A stretch of DNA of 64,000 nt from an uncultured Lachnospiraceae bacterium (lineage in GTDB: Bacteria > Bacillota > Clostridia > Lachnospirales > Lachnospiraceae): NCBI GenBank assembly GCA_910586615.1, contig CAJUJP010000017.1, positions 8,351-72,350 of the forward strand. The letters run 5' to 3'. The notes under the pieces were generated by a model. The model saw only the letters and a program-made list of their open reading frames with translations, made no database searches and had not been told where the DNA came from. Position numbers and translations under genes: made by a program. Below are positions 44,748-53,726 of this stretch, piece by piece. Position 1 is the stretch's first letter. Every line of letters starts with the position of its first letter.

Positions 44748-45485
44748 ATGCCAAATCTTTTGTCTAAATATGTGGTTCCCGGCTGCAGGGTGGATCTTCA
44801 GGCAATAGACCGGTCGAAGAAACGCGGCGCTGCGGAGCACAAAATCTATCAAAGCCAGGTGATCGACGTTCTTTCCGAGGACAGGATAGAGATTTCCATG
44901 CCTATGGAGAAATCCAAACTGATTCTGCTTCCCATTGACGGCGAGTATGACTTGTATTTTTATAATGACAGCGGGCTTTATCAATGCTATGCCAGAGTGG
45001 TTGACCGTTACAAAAATAACAGCCTTTATGTTTTGGTGCTTGATCTGGTCAGTAATCTGCGCAAACATCAGAGACGGGAGTATTACCGCTTCAGCTGCGC
45101 GCTGGAAATGAATTCCAGGCGGCTTCAGGAGGAAGAGGTGGAGCTTGCAGGCAGAAAAGAAGATGCCCTGATTCCGGAGCTTCCGCTTAAGAGCAGTGTT
45201 ATTGTGGATATCAGCGGCGGCGGACTCAGATTTGTCGCCAACTATGCCTATGAGGTTCAGAGCATGATCCTGTGCAGGTACTGTCTGCTGATCAACGGGG
45301 AGAATAAAGTATATAATCTGGTAGGCAAAGTGCTCAGTGCAAGAGAATTGGAGAACCGTAAGGGCGTCTTTGAGCACAGGGTGCAGTATGTCAATGTAGA
45401 TGCCGCAGAGAGAGAAGAGATTATTAAGTATATATTTGATGAGGAGCGCAAGAACCTGAAAAATCATAAGACAGATAAGATTTGA
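44748..45485 (+). CDS. PilZ-domain c-di-GMP receptor, YcgR/YpfA-like flagellar brake
   Basis: The N-terminal YcgR-like domain (about 10-105) is followed by a C-terminal PilZ domain with both c-di-GMP contacts: the arginine motif QRREYYRF (near 109) and DISGGGLRF (near 151). YpfA/YcgR proteins slow the motor when c-di-GMP is high. Length 245 aa. The gene lies between flhG and cheB. With the MshEN motifs of the pilus ATPase it gives two putative c-di-GMP readers in this window. Confidence 0.92.
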   Translation: MPNLLSKYVVPGCRVDLQAIDRSKKRGAAEHKIYQSQVIDVLSEDRIEISMPMEKSKLILLPIDGEYDLYFYNDSGLYQCYARVVDRYKNNSLYVLVLDLVSNLRKHQRREYYRFSCALEMNSRRLQEEEVELAGRKEDALIPELPLKSSVIVDISGGGLRFVANYAYEVQSMILCRYCLLINGENKVYNLVGKVLSARELENRKGVFEHRVQYVNVDAAEREEIIKYIFDEERKNLKNHKTDKI

Positions 45486-45582
45486 CAGTGAAGCAGAATG
45501 ATAAATTAATATAAAAAGGGATGAATGAAAAATTCCGGCGTATAACAACGAATAAAAAACGAGGAAGGGAAGGAATGACATA

Positions 45583-46659
45583 ATGAAAAAAATATTAGTT
45601 GTTGACGACTCTGCACTCATGAGAAGGGTACTATGTGATATAATTAACAGCGATGAACGATTCCAGGTACAGGATCGTGCTGTCAACGGGCTTGAAGCAC
45701 TGGATCTTTTGAGCAGGAAAAGTTATGACGCTGTTGTGCTTGACGTCAACATGCCGCAGATGAACGGCCTGGAGCTTTTGAAGGAACTGCAGAACCGTAA
45801 GATTCCGGCCAAGGTGATGATGGCGAGTACGGATACAAGGGAAGGCGCCAAGACGACGCTGGATGCTCTTGAACTGGGAGCGCTGGATTTTGTCCACAAG
45901 CCGAATAATGCGATGGACTGCAGGACGGATGCTTTTAAGAACAGGCTGCTGCGTATTCTGGCAGTGGTATCGGAGTCCAGGGCACCTGTATTTACAAGTG
46001 CAAGGACTTTAACGGCGGAAGATACGAAGACTTCTAAGAAAGTTCTGGAATTAGTCGGCAAAAAAGCATCTTCGGTAACGGGCAACAAGATCATTGCTCT
46101 GGCAAGTTCTACAGGCGGTCCGAAAGCGCTGCAGTCGGTGATTCCGAAATTGCCGAAGAACCTGAAGGCGCCGATGGTGGTGGTACAGCATATGCCCGCC
46201 GGATTTACGGCATCGCTGGCTGAACGTCTGGATTCTCTGAGTGAGATCCGGGTGAAAGAGGCGGCGGAGGGAGATACGCTGGAAGCGGGAACTGTATACA
46301 TAGCTATGGGAGGCAAACACCTGAATGTCCAGTCTTCCGGCGGGCGGTATAGCATTCACTATACAAATGAGCCTACCAGAGAGGGTGTCAGGCCGTGTGC
46401 CAATTATATGTATGAATCCCTGATGGACAGCCGGTTTGACCAGGTCGTCTGTGTTGTCATGACAGGCATGGGTGCCGATGGTACAGAAGGAATCCAACAT
46501 CTGAAAGCGAAGAAGAAGATTCATGTGATTGCGCAGGAGGCCAGTACATGTGCCGTATACGGAATGCCGAAAAGCGTTGTTACGGCGGGACTGTCGAATC
46601 AAATCGTACCGCTGGATCAGATTGCGCAGGAAATTATAATGAACGTGGGGGTAAAATAG
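45583..46659 (+). CDS. cheB: Chemotaxis protein-glutamate methylesterase CheB
   Basis: CheB demethylates and deamidates receptors when phosphorylated by CheA. The receiver domain (1-125) has Asp9/Asp10 and acceptor Asp54 (VVLDVNMPQMNG). The methylesterase domain has the catalytic Ser in ASSTGGPKAL (Ser176), His in VVQHMPAGFT and Asp in MTGMGADGTEG. Length 358 aa is normal. It is nearly contiguous with cheA (1 bp gap). Confidence 0.97.
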   Translation: MKKILVVDDSALMRRVLCDIINSDERFQVQDRAVNGLEALDLLSRKSYDAVVLDVNMPQMNGLELLKELQNRKIPAKVMMASTDTREGAKTTLDALELGALDFVHKPNNAMDCRTDAFKNRLLRILAVVSESRAPVFTSARTLTAEDTKTSKKVLELVGKKASSVTGNKIIALASSTGGPKALQSVIPKLPKNLKAPMVVVQHMPAGFTASLAERLDSLSEIRVKEAAEGDTLEAGTVYIAMGGKHLNVQSSGGRYSIHYTNEPTREGVRPCANYMYESLMDSRFDQVVCVVMTGMGADGTEGIQHLKAKKKIHVIAQEASTCAVYGMPKSVVTAGLSNQIVPLDQIAQEIIMNVGVK

Positions 46660-46660
46660 T

Positions 46661-48799
46661 ATGGACGTAAGTCAGTATCTCGAAATTTTCCTTGATGAAA
46701 CAAATGAACATCTTCAGAATCTGAACACACAGATTCTCTCATTGGAACAGGAACCGGATAACGAGGATACGATCAATGAGATTTTCCGTGCGGCACATTC
46801 CCTTAAGGGTATGGCAGGAACAATGGGCTATAAGAGAATGCAGAATCTCACCCATGATATGGAGAATGTGTTCTCCGAGGTTCGCAACGGCAATATCACC
46901 GTGAAGGCAAATATGATCGATGTACTGTTCCAGTGCCTTGATGCGTTGGAGGAGTATACTACGAACATCCGCGAGAATGCTGACGAAGGCACCAATGATA
47001 ATGAGCCTTTGATCATGCAGCTTAACGATATTCTGAACGGTGGCGACGATGACGGCGATGCAGATGACGCGGCTGCCGATACGGCAGAGGAGGAAGCTGT
47101 TGGTGAAACAGTGTCTTCAGAGGATGTGGGAGACAGGAAATGGCTGAACATATCGTTTGGTGAAAGTGAGCATAATGTACTGAAGGAAGCGATCAAGCAG
47201 GGCAAGCATGTATACGGTGTGACAGTTAAGGTACAGGAGTCCTGTATTCTGAAGGCAGCTCGTGCATTTCTTGTATTTAAAGCGATCGAAGAGAGCAGTG
47301 AGATCATTGTATCGAACCCTTCTGCTCAGGATATAGAAGACGAGAAGTTTGAACTGGACTTCAGTCTGGTCATTGTTTCGGATGCAACTTTAGAAGATGT
47401 ACTTAATGCGGCCAGGAGTGTATCTGAGATCGAAGATGTTATAGGTGATGTGGTTGATCCTGATCATACTGTGGCTCCGGCACATGAACCGGCCAAAGAA
47501 GCTCCGGCAAAAGAAGAGACGGTTAAGGAAGAACCCGTGGAGAAGCCGGCAGTTCCGGCGGTGGCGGCAGCAGCCCCCGCGGCGAAAGCGCCTGCTAAGG
47601 GTAAGAAGAAGGCTGACGATAAGAAACCGGCACAAGGCAAACCGGTGGTAAACAGAACGGTCAGAGTAGATATCGAGAAACTGGATACATTGATGAATCT
47701 GGTCAGCGAGCTGATCATTGCAAAGAACTCTCTTGTATCGGCATCTACGGTTTCAGGCACTTCCAGCACGGCAGTGAATGAGCAGATCGAGTATCTGGAA
47801 AGCGTAACAACTTCCTTGCATGAATCGGTTATGAAGGTTCGAATGGTTCCTATCGAGAGTACTGTCAGCAAGTTCCCGCGTATGGTACGTGACCTGCAGA
47901 AGACTCTGGGCAAGAAGATGGAATTGTACATGTCCGGTGAGGAGACAGAACTTGACCGTACCGTGGTTGACGAGATCGGTGATCCTCTGATGCACCTTCT
48001 GCGTAATTCTGCAGACCATGGTCTGGAGTCCGCAGAGATTCGTAAGGAGAGAGGCAAGCCGGAGGTTGGTTCCATTTTCCTTGAGGCATATCAGGATGGT
48101 AATAACGTTGTCATCGAAGTAAGGGATGACGGTAACGGTATTGATACGGAAGCTGTAAGAAATAAAGCTATTGAAAAGGGTATCATCACACCCGAACAGG
48201 CAGAGAACATGAACGAGAAGGACAGTGTGGATCTGCTGTTCCATGCGGGATTCTCTACGGCTAAAGTAGTGTCTGACGTATCAGGCAGGGGCGTGGGTCT
48301 TGATGTTGTAAAATCCAAGATCGAAGCTTTGAGCGGCGAAGTGGAAGTAAAGACAAAGCTTGGAGAGGGAAGTTCCTGGATTATCAGACTGCCGCTTACG
48401 CTGGCTATCATCCAGGCGCTCATGGTTGAGATCGGAGACGAGAAATATGCGATTTCTCTTGGATCTATCCAGACGATCGAGGATATTTCACCTAATGATG
48501 TGAAGCTTGTTCAGGCGAAAGAAGTTATCCAGATCCGTGATATTGTCATTCCGTTGATCCGTCTGAATGAGATCCTGGATATCGAGAGCAAGAAGGATCC
48601 CAGCGAAAATCTTGTCGTTGTTGTTGTGAAGAAGGGTGACAAGATGGCGGGTCTGGTTGTAGATGAACTGATCGGACAGCAGGAGATCGTTATCAAGTCG
48701 CTCGGCAAGTACATCAGCAAGTGCAAGATCATCAGCGGTGCAACCGTTCTCGGTGACGGTGAAGTGGCCCTGATCCTTGATGCCAATACATTGATTTAA
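46661..48799 (+). CDS. cheA: Chemotaxis histidine kinase CheA
   Basis: CheA is the receptor-coupled kinase that phosphorylates CheY and CheB. Domains in order are Hpt/P1 with His46 (AAHSLKGMAGTMG), a CheY-binding P2 region (about 160-265), an Ala/Pro/Lys/Glu linker (270-325), the dimerisation helix pair (about 330-395), the HATPase with N box (DPLMHLLRNSADHGLE) and G boxes (VRDDGNGID; GRGVGLDVVKSKIEAL), and a CheW-like P5 (about 575-712). Length 712 aa. All key residues are present. Confidence 0.98.
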   Translation: MDVSQYLEIFLDETNEHLQNLNTQILSLEQEPDNEDTINEIFRAAHSLKGMAGTMGYKRMQNLTHDMENVFSEVRNGNITVKANMIDVLFQCLDALEEYTTNIRENADEGTNDNEPLIMQLNDILNGGDDDGDADDAAADTAEEEAVGETVSSEDVGDRKWLNISFGESEHNVLKEAIKQGKHVYGVTVKVQESCILKAARAFLVFKAIEESSEIIVSNPSAQDIEDEKFELDFSLVIVSDATLEDVLNAARSVSEIEDVIGDVVDPDHTVAPAHEPAKEAPAKEETVKEEPVEKPAVPAVAAAAPAAKAPAKGKKKADDKKPAQGKPVVNRTVRVDIEKLDTLMNLVSELIIAKNSLVSASTVSGTSSTAVNEQIEYLESVTTSLHESVMKVRMVPIESTVSKFPRMVRDLQKTLGKKMELYMSGEETELDRTVVDEIGDPLMHLLRNSADHGLESAEIRKERGKPEVGSIFLEAYQDGNNVVIEVRDDGNGIDTEAVRNKAIEKGIITPEQAENMNEKDSVDLLFHAGFSTAKVVSDVSGRGVGLDVVKSKIEALSGEVEVKTKLGEGSSWIIRLPLTLAIIQALMVEIGDEKYAISLGSIQTIEDISPNDVKLVQAKEVIQIRDIVIPLIRLNEILDIESKKDPSENLVVVVVKKGDKMAGLVVDELIGQQEIVIKSLGKYISKCKIISGATVLGDGEVALILDANTLI

Positions 48800-48819
48800 G
48801 CAGAGGGAGGAACAGTGAC

Positions 48820-49272
48820 ATGGAAGAATTGAAAGTAGTTGGAGAAACAACACAGTTCATTGTGATCAAACTTGGTGATGAACAGTATGGAATCGATATC
48901 AAATATATAGATAATATTGTAAGAATGCAGCATATCACGAGAGTACCTAAAGTAGACGCTTATCTGAAAGGCGTGATCAATCTTCGCGGTGAAGTCATTC
49001 CTGTGATGAGCATCCGTATCAAAATGGGTCTGGAACCGGATACGGAGACGAAATCCACCAGAATCATTATCCTGAAGCTTGAGCAGCACGGAACTATCGG
49101 TGTGATCGTGGATGAAGTAAAAGAAGTCGTTACACTGGAAAATGACCAGATTGAGAAGGTCGCATATGATTCCAAGGATGAAAAGGACAGTTTCCTGTGC
49201 GGAATCGGAAAGTGCGATGGAGGATTGATCTCCCTGCTGGATCTGAATTCCGTTGTGCTTGAAAATGTTTAG
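48820..49272 (+). CDS. cheW: Chemotaxis coupling protein CheW
   Basis: CheW couples receptors to CheA. The 150-aa protein is a single CheW SH3-like domain with FIVIKLGDEQYGIDIKYI and VKGVINLRGEVIPVMSIR-type core (residues about 46-66). It lies 20 bp after cheA with AGAGGGAGG upstream of the ATG. Confidence 0.97.
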   Translation: MEELKVVGETTQFIVIKLGDEQYGIDIKYIDNIVRMQHITRVPKVDAYLKGVINLRGEVIPVMSIRIKMGLEPDTETKSTRIIILKLEQHGTIGVIVDEVKEVVTLENDQIEKVAYDSKDEKDSFLCGIGKCDGGLISLLDLNSVVLENV

Positions 49273-49283
49273 GAGGTTTCGTA

Positions 49284-49898
49284 GTGGGTGAGATTACCTT
49301 AGAAAAAATGTCTAACGAATATTTCGATGTTCTGAAAGAACTCGGAAATATCGGGGCAGGCAATGCCACCACTGCGCTGGCGCAGATGATGCAGTGCAAG
49401 GTGGATATGGCAGTGCCCCAGGTCAGACTGTTAGAATTTAAAGAAATGGGCGAGATGATGGGCGGTGAGGAAACGATCATGGCCGGCATCTACCTTGGTA
49501 TTGAAGGAGATATTACCGGCAGTATTATGTTCCTCCTGGAAAAACAGGCTGCCAGACATCTTGTGAATAAGCTGATGGGTATGCAGATTGAAGGGGAAGA
49601 ATTTTCCGAGATGGAATTTTCGGCGCTCAAGGAAGTGGGAAATATCATCACGGGTGCTTATCTGAATTCCCTGTCCGGTCTGACGAATTTAGTGATTTAT
49701 CCCTCTGTTCCCGATTTAACTGTGGATATGGCCGGGGCGATCCTCAGTGTTCCGGCGATTCAGTTCGGGGCGCTTGGCGATAAGATGCTGTTGATACAGA
49801 CACAGTTTTTTGACGATATGGTTCTGGACGGATATTTTATCCTTGTCCCGAATCTGGATTCTTACGGCAAGATCTTGTCGGCATTAGGACTTAGCTAG
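49284..49898 (+). CDS. cheC: CheY-P phosphatase CheC
   Basis: CheC dephosphorylates CheY-P and binds CheD. Both active-site copies are visible: ELGNIGAGNATTAL (Glu19, Asn22) and EVGNIITGAYLNSL. The length of 204 aa fits CheC and the lack of a FliN domain separates it from FliY. The start is GTG after AGGAGGTTTCGTA. The cheC-cheD pair indicates the Bacillus-type adaptation system. Confidence 0.96.
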   Translation: MGEITLEKMSNEYFDVLKELGNIGAGNATTALAQMMQCKVDMAVPQVRLLEFKEMGEMMGGEETIMAGIYLGIEGDITGSIMFLLEKQAARHLVNKLMGMQIEGEEFSEMEFSALKEVGNIITGAYLNSLSGLTNLVIYPSVPDLTVDMAGAILSVPAIQFGALGDKMLLIQTQFFDDMVLDGYFILVPNLDSYGKILSALGLS

Positions 49899-49950
49899 GG
49901 TAGAGCACTGAAAGGTGCAGATTTATAAGTGTAAACAGGAGATATCATAT

Positions 49951-50436
49951 ATGGGCAAGGTGATAAAGGTCGGTATGGCCGATTTGAATGTATGCGTCAG
50001 TCCTGACAGTATTACGACGTTGGGACTCGGCTCATGTGTCGGAATCGCTATCCGTGATCCGGTGACTAAAATTGGCGGCTTGGCACACGTTATGCTTCCT
50101 GACAGCTCTTCCATTCGAAATAATACAAATATCCCGAAGTTTGCGGATACAGGTATAGAGGAATTAGTGAAGCAGGTTGTGGCTAAAGGCGCCAACAGAG
50201 GGCGCCTGGTAGCCAAGATCGCGGGCGGTGCGCAGATGTTTGCGTTCCAGAGTAAGAATGAGATGGTTCGCGTGGGAGAGAGGAATGTTGAGGCGACCAG
50301 AAAGAAACTGGCGCAGCTCAAGATTCCGGTTCTGGCGGCGGATACAGGTAAGAATTATGGAAGAACCGTTATTTTCTATCCGGAGACAGGTGATTTCGTG
50401 ATCCGTGCGGTTGGCAAACCCGAAAGCGTGATCTGA
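49951..50436 (+). CDS. cheD: Chemoreceptor glutamine deamidase CheD
   Basis: CheD deamidates receptor glutamines and activates CheC. The catalytic triad is visible: Cys29 in LGLGSCVGIAIRD, His46 in GGLAHVMLP, and Thr in DTGGKN-type position. ATG 49951 follows AGGAG by 9 nt; an in-frame GTG at 49915 would add a non-conserved stretch. Length 161 aa is usual. Confidence 0.96.
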   Translation: MGKVIKVGMADLNVCVSPDSITTLGLGSCVGIAIRDPVTKIGGLAHVMLPDSSSIRNNTNIPKFADTGIEELVKQVVAKGANRGRLVAKIAGGAQMFAFQSKNEMVRVGERNVEATRKKLAQLKIPVLAADTGKNYGRTVIFYPETGDFVIRAVGKPESVI

Positions 50437-50464
50437 CGGATATATACGGTGGAAGGATTGTGAA

Positions 50465-50875
50465 GTGGACAACGAAGCAGTAAACACCAGTGAAGAGAAT
50501 ACAATCGAAGAAAGTATCAGCGAAGAAAATGCTAATGATGAAGAAAATCAGCTTGAAATAGAGACTCCTCAGGAGCGAAAAGCCAGAGAAGAGCGGGAGG
50601 CAAGGGAGCGGGCGTTTCGGGCAAAGAAGCGCAGGCTTATTCCGCCGCTTATCATGTTATCTGCAGGTGCCATCACAAGTATTACGATGCGCATCCTGCA
50701 TTATGATACGAAGACGATGCTGATCATTTTATTATGTGTTTTGATCGGCTTCTATATAGCAGGTTGTGTAATCAAGAGTATGCTGGATAAATTTGAAAAA
50801 CAGATAGAAGAAGCCGACATGGAAGAGGGCGAAGTCATCGAGAAGGAACTCGCAGAAGAAGATAAACGCAGATAG
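50465..50875 (+). CDS. Small membrane protein of unknown function between cheD and fliA
   Basis: This 136-aa protein has an acidic N-terminal stretch (Glu/Asn/Ser, 1-45), a basic Arg/Lys segment, two predicted membrane helices (LIPPLIMLSAGAITSITMRIL and MLIILLCVLIGFYIAGCVI) and an acidic C-terminus. I recognise no family. The start is GTG with GGAAGG upstream. In B. subtilis cheD and sigD are adjacent, so this is an insertion relative to that order. Tight spacing implies co-transcription with fliA. Confidence 0.8.
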   Translation: MDNEAVNTSEENTIEESISEENANDEENQLEIETPQERKAREEREARERAFRAKKRRLIPPLIMLSAGAITSITMRILHYDTKTMLIILLCVLIGFYIAGCVIKSMLDKFEKQIEEADMEEGEVIEKELAEEDKRR

Positions 50876-50913
50876 AATTCGGAAGCGATTGTAAAGGATG
50901 AATAGATACGCAT

Positions 50914-51696
50914 ATGGATGATACGGGCAAAAAGAAACTTTGGGAGGAATATGCAAAAACAAAATCTCCTGAGGTAAGAGAAAAGATCATATTGGAGTAT
51001 GCGCCGCTGGTGAAAGTCGTAGCGGGTCGGTTAAGCATGTATCTAGGGTATAATGTGGAGTATGAGGATCTGGTAAGCTACGGGATCTTCGGATTGATAG
51101 ATGCCATTGATAAATTTGACTTTTTAAAAGACGTAAAATTTGAAACCTATGCCAGTCTGCGGATCCGGGGAGCGATTTTGGATCAGATCCGTAAGATGGA
51201 CTGGATTCCGCGCACGATCAGACAGAAACAGAAGAAGATTGATGCTGTCATCAGAGAGGTCGAAGCGCGGTGCGGCAGAACTGCAACGGATGAGGAAATT
51301 GCTGAAGGACTGGGAATATCGGGAGATGAGTATCTGGACTGGCAGTCACAGATGAAGATTACAAATGTGGTGTCCCTGAATGAATTTCTCGAACAGGGCA
51401 GCGAGGTGCCGAACGAGGCAAGTCATACGAGGAGCAGCCAGTTTGACAGTCCGGAACAGGTTCTGGAAAGAGATGAATTGAAAAAAATGCTTGCGGAAGC
51501 ATTGGAGCTTCTGACAGAAAAGGAACGCAAGGTGATCCTTTTATACTATTATGAAGAACTTACATTAAAAGAAATCAGCAGCATTCTGGAAGTATCGGAA
51601 TCCAGGATATCACAGCTTCATACAAGAGCACTTCAGAAGATGAAGGTGAAGATGGGGCATTATATCGGTATTTTAACAGAAGCAGGCGGAAGGTAA
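50914..51696 (+). CDS. fliA: RNA polymerase sigma factor FliA/SigD (sigma-28)
   Basis: Sigma-28 transcribes late flagellar and chemotaxis genes. Region 2 is present (EYEDLVSYGIFGLIDAIDKFD; KFETYASLRIRGAILDQIRK), followed by region 3 and region 4 with the HTH (LTLKEISSILEVSESRISQLHTRAL within residues 213-237). Length 260 aa is standard. FlgM, its anti-sigma factor, is not in this window. Position before rpsB matches sigD of B. subtilis. Confidence 0.97.
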   Translation: MDDTGKKKLWEEYAKTKSPEVREKIILEYAPLVKVVAGRLSMYLGYNVEYEDLVSYGIFGLIDAIDKFDFLKDVKFETYASLRIRGAILDQIRKMDWIPRTIRQKQKKIDAVIREVEARCGRTATDEEIAEGLGISGDEYLDWQSQMKITNVVSLNEFLEQGSEVPNEASHTRSSQFDSPEQVLERDELKKMLAEALELLTEKERKVILLYYYEELTLKEISSILEVSESRISQLHTRALQKMKVKMGHYIGILTEAGGR

Positions 51697-51706
51697 CAGG
51701 TGTATC

Positions 51707-53296
51707 ATGAACGGATATTTTAGACTTATAAACGAAGCAAACAGACCCGCTCTGAGATTGATCCCGCCTACTGACGGCGGCAGACCGGTCAATATTAACG
51801 ATATTGTTGAGTACTTAACAATGAAGGATTGTGCCGGAGATTTACCATCCTTGAAACGTGGACTGGATGCGGCATCGGATAAAGAAGTAATACTGCCTCT
51901 GGAGCGAGGCAGCCAGAACGTGGAGCGGGAATGCTACAAGCTCACAGTCACACCGGATAAGATGCAGGTATACGCAAAATTTTTTGCTGCTGCAGAAGGC
52001 GGAAAAGAACTTGCTATAGGAGAATTATTACGGGATCTGGAATCCCGTGGCATTAAAAGCGGTATCAAAAAAGAAGAAATACAGAAATTTTTCCAGAATA
52101 AGGAATATTGTGAAGATATACTGCTTGCAGAAGGTGTGCAGCCTGTTCAGGGCAAGGATGCCCATATTGAATACAAGTTTAATACGGATAAGAAGGCAAA
52201 ACCCACATTAAAGGAAGACGGTAGTGTGGATTTCTTCAATTTGAACATACTAAACCATTGTATGGAAGGTGATGTGCTTGCTGTTCTGCATAAGGAGGAG
52301 CCGGGAACAGCGGGGATGAATGTCTTTGGTGAACCGATTAAGCCGGCGGATGTCAGGACGGCAGTTTTAAAATACGGCAAGCACATCAATCTGTCAGAAA
52401 ACGGGCTGGTACTCACATCTCAGGTGAACGGTCACGTGGAACTGGTAGAGGGCTCCGTGTTTGTGTCAAATGTTTTGACAGTTGAGAATGTGGACACATC
52501 CACCGGAAATATAGATTACGATGGAAACGTGCAGGTGAACGGCAATGTTTTTATGAATTTTTCTGTTAAAGCAAGCGGTGATATAGAGGTAAAGGGCGTT
52601 GTGGAAGGTGCGTTTCTGGAAGCAGGCGGCAATATTATCATAGCGAGAGGCATGAACGGTATGGGAAAGGGAACGCTGTATGCAAAGGGAAATATCATTG
52701 CAAAGTTCCTTGAGAATGCCACGGCTCAGGCAGAAGGGTATGTTGCGGCCGAATCTGTTCTTCACAGCAAGATCATGGCCGGCGGTGAAGTAAATGTGGA
52801 TGGTAAAAGAGGATTTATCATCGGCGGAAGGGTGTGTGCGACGGGAGGCGTTAATGTCAAGACACTCGGTTCGGCGACGGGAGCAGATACCACAATAGAG
52901 GTCGGAGCAGACCCCAATATGAAGAACAGGATTGCGGAACTGCAGAAGCTGGTTGCGGAAGACAGAAAGGCTCTGGATTCCATCCAGCCTGTATTGATTG
53001 CCGCAAAGCAGAAGATCATGGCGGGAGTGAAACTGACGCCGGATCAGCTTAAGTATGTGCAGTCGCTGACGACGGCAAACCAGCAGAGGACTGAGACATT
53101 AAAGATTTATGAGGCTGAACTGGATGAACTTTTGGAGAAGTCTTCCGGCGCAACGGCTGTGATGGTTAAGGTAAGGGGAATGGCATATCCCGGCACAAAG
53201 ATCTGTATCGGAGATGTTTCTATGACCGTGCAGAAGAATACGCATTACTGCCGTTTTATCAAGGAGCGCGGTGACGTAAAAACCGCACCGCTATAG
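51707..53296 (+). CDS. FapA-family (DUF342) protein
   Basis: This 529-aa protein has the FapA/DUF342 plan: an N-terminal alpha/beta region (1-175), a central right-handed beta-helix of short Gly/Val/Asn repeats (about 255-390; GNVFMNFSVKASGDIEVKG and GYVAAESVLHSKIMAGGEV), and a C-terminal coiled coil (about 405-485). DUF342 proteins occur near flagellar and chemotaxis genes in several phyla and FapA of Vibrio affects flagellar behaviour; no clear mechanism is known here. It starts 10 bp after fliA. Confidence 0.88.
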   Translation: MNGYFRLINEANRPALRLIPPTDGGRPVNINDIVEYLTMKDCAGDLPSLKRGLDAASDKEVILPLERGSQNVERECYKLTVTPDKMQVYAKFFAAAEGGKELAIGELLRDLESRGIKSGIKKEEIQKFFQNKEYCEDILLAEGVQPVQGKDAHIEYKFNTDKKAKPTLKEDGSVDFFNLNILNHCMEGDVLAVLHKEEPGTAGMNVFGEPIKPADVRTAVLKYGKHINLSENGLVLTSQVNGHVELVEGSVFVSNVLTVENVDTSTGNIDYDGNVQVNGNVFMNFSVKASGDIEVKGVVEGAFLEAGGNIIIARGMNGMGKGTLYAKGNIIAKFLENATAQAEGYVAAESVLHSKIMAGGEVNVDGKRGFIIGGRVCATGGVNVKTLGSATGADTTIEVGADPNMKNRIAELQKLVAEDRKALDSIQPVLIAAKQKIMAGVKLTPDQLKYVQSLTTANQQRTETLKIYEAELDELLEKSSGATAVMVKVRGMAYPGTKICIGDVSMTVQKNTHYCRFIKERGDVKTAPL

Positions 53297-53353
53297 ACAG
53301 AACAGAAGGAACAGCCGTATTGCAAATTGGCCAAACAGGGGAGGCGGGTCAGG

Positions 53354-53674
53354 ATGGCAATTGGATTTGTAGAAATGCAGGGACAGATTACGAGAGCCCA
53401 GGATTATACGTCAATCAAGCACAATGAAGATTCCAAAGGAATGGTTGAACAGTCAAATTTCGGCCAGCAGATGACGAAGCAGGTGGAACGCCAGGTAAAA
53501 AGAGTCAACAAAGGGGATCAGCCGGAGTATCATGAAAAGAAGTTTGATGCCAAGGAAAAGGGCAGCAATGGATATCATGGTGACGGCGGTCGCTCCCGCA
53601 AGAAGAAACCGGGACAGAATCCTGACGGAAAAGTGCTTATGAAGAAGGCGGACAGAATCGATTTTACCGTTTAG
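53354..53674 (+). CDS. Small basic protein of unknown function in the fla/che operon
   Basis: This 106-aa protein is very polar and basic, with Lys/Arg/Gln/Gly-rich sequence and no membrane segment, ending MKKADRIDFTV. I recognise no family. ATG 53354 follows GGGGAGG by 9 nt. It lies between the DUF342 gene and the SwrB-like gene, so a flagellar-regulatory link is only contextual. Confidence 0.75.
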   Translation: MAIGFVEMQGQITRAQDYTSIKHNEDSKGMVEQSNFGQQMTKQVERQVKRVNKGDQPEYHEKKFDAKEKGSNGYHGDGGRSRKKKPGQNPDGKVLMKKADRIDFTV

Positions 53675-53726
53675 GCCGGCATGGCAGCGGGTATGAACGG
53701 AATTACGAAAGGGAATATAATATAAA

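Noticed and set aside
53354..53674. FlgM anti-sigma factor
   Set aside because: Small, polar and near fliA, but it lacks the C-terminal helical sigma-binding pattern of FlgM.
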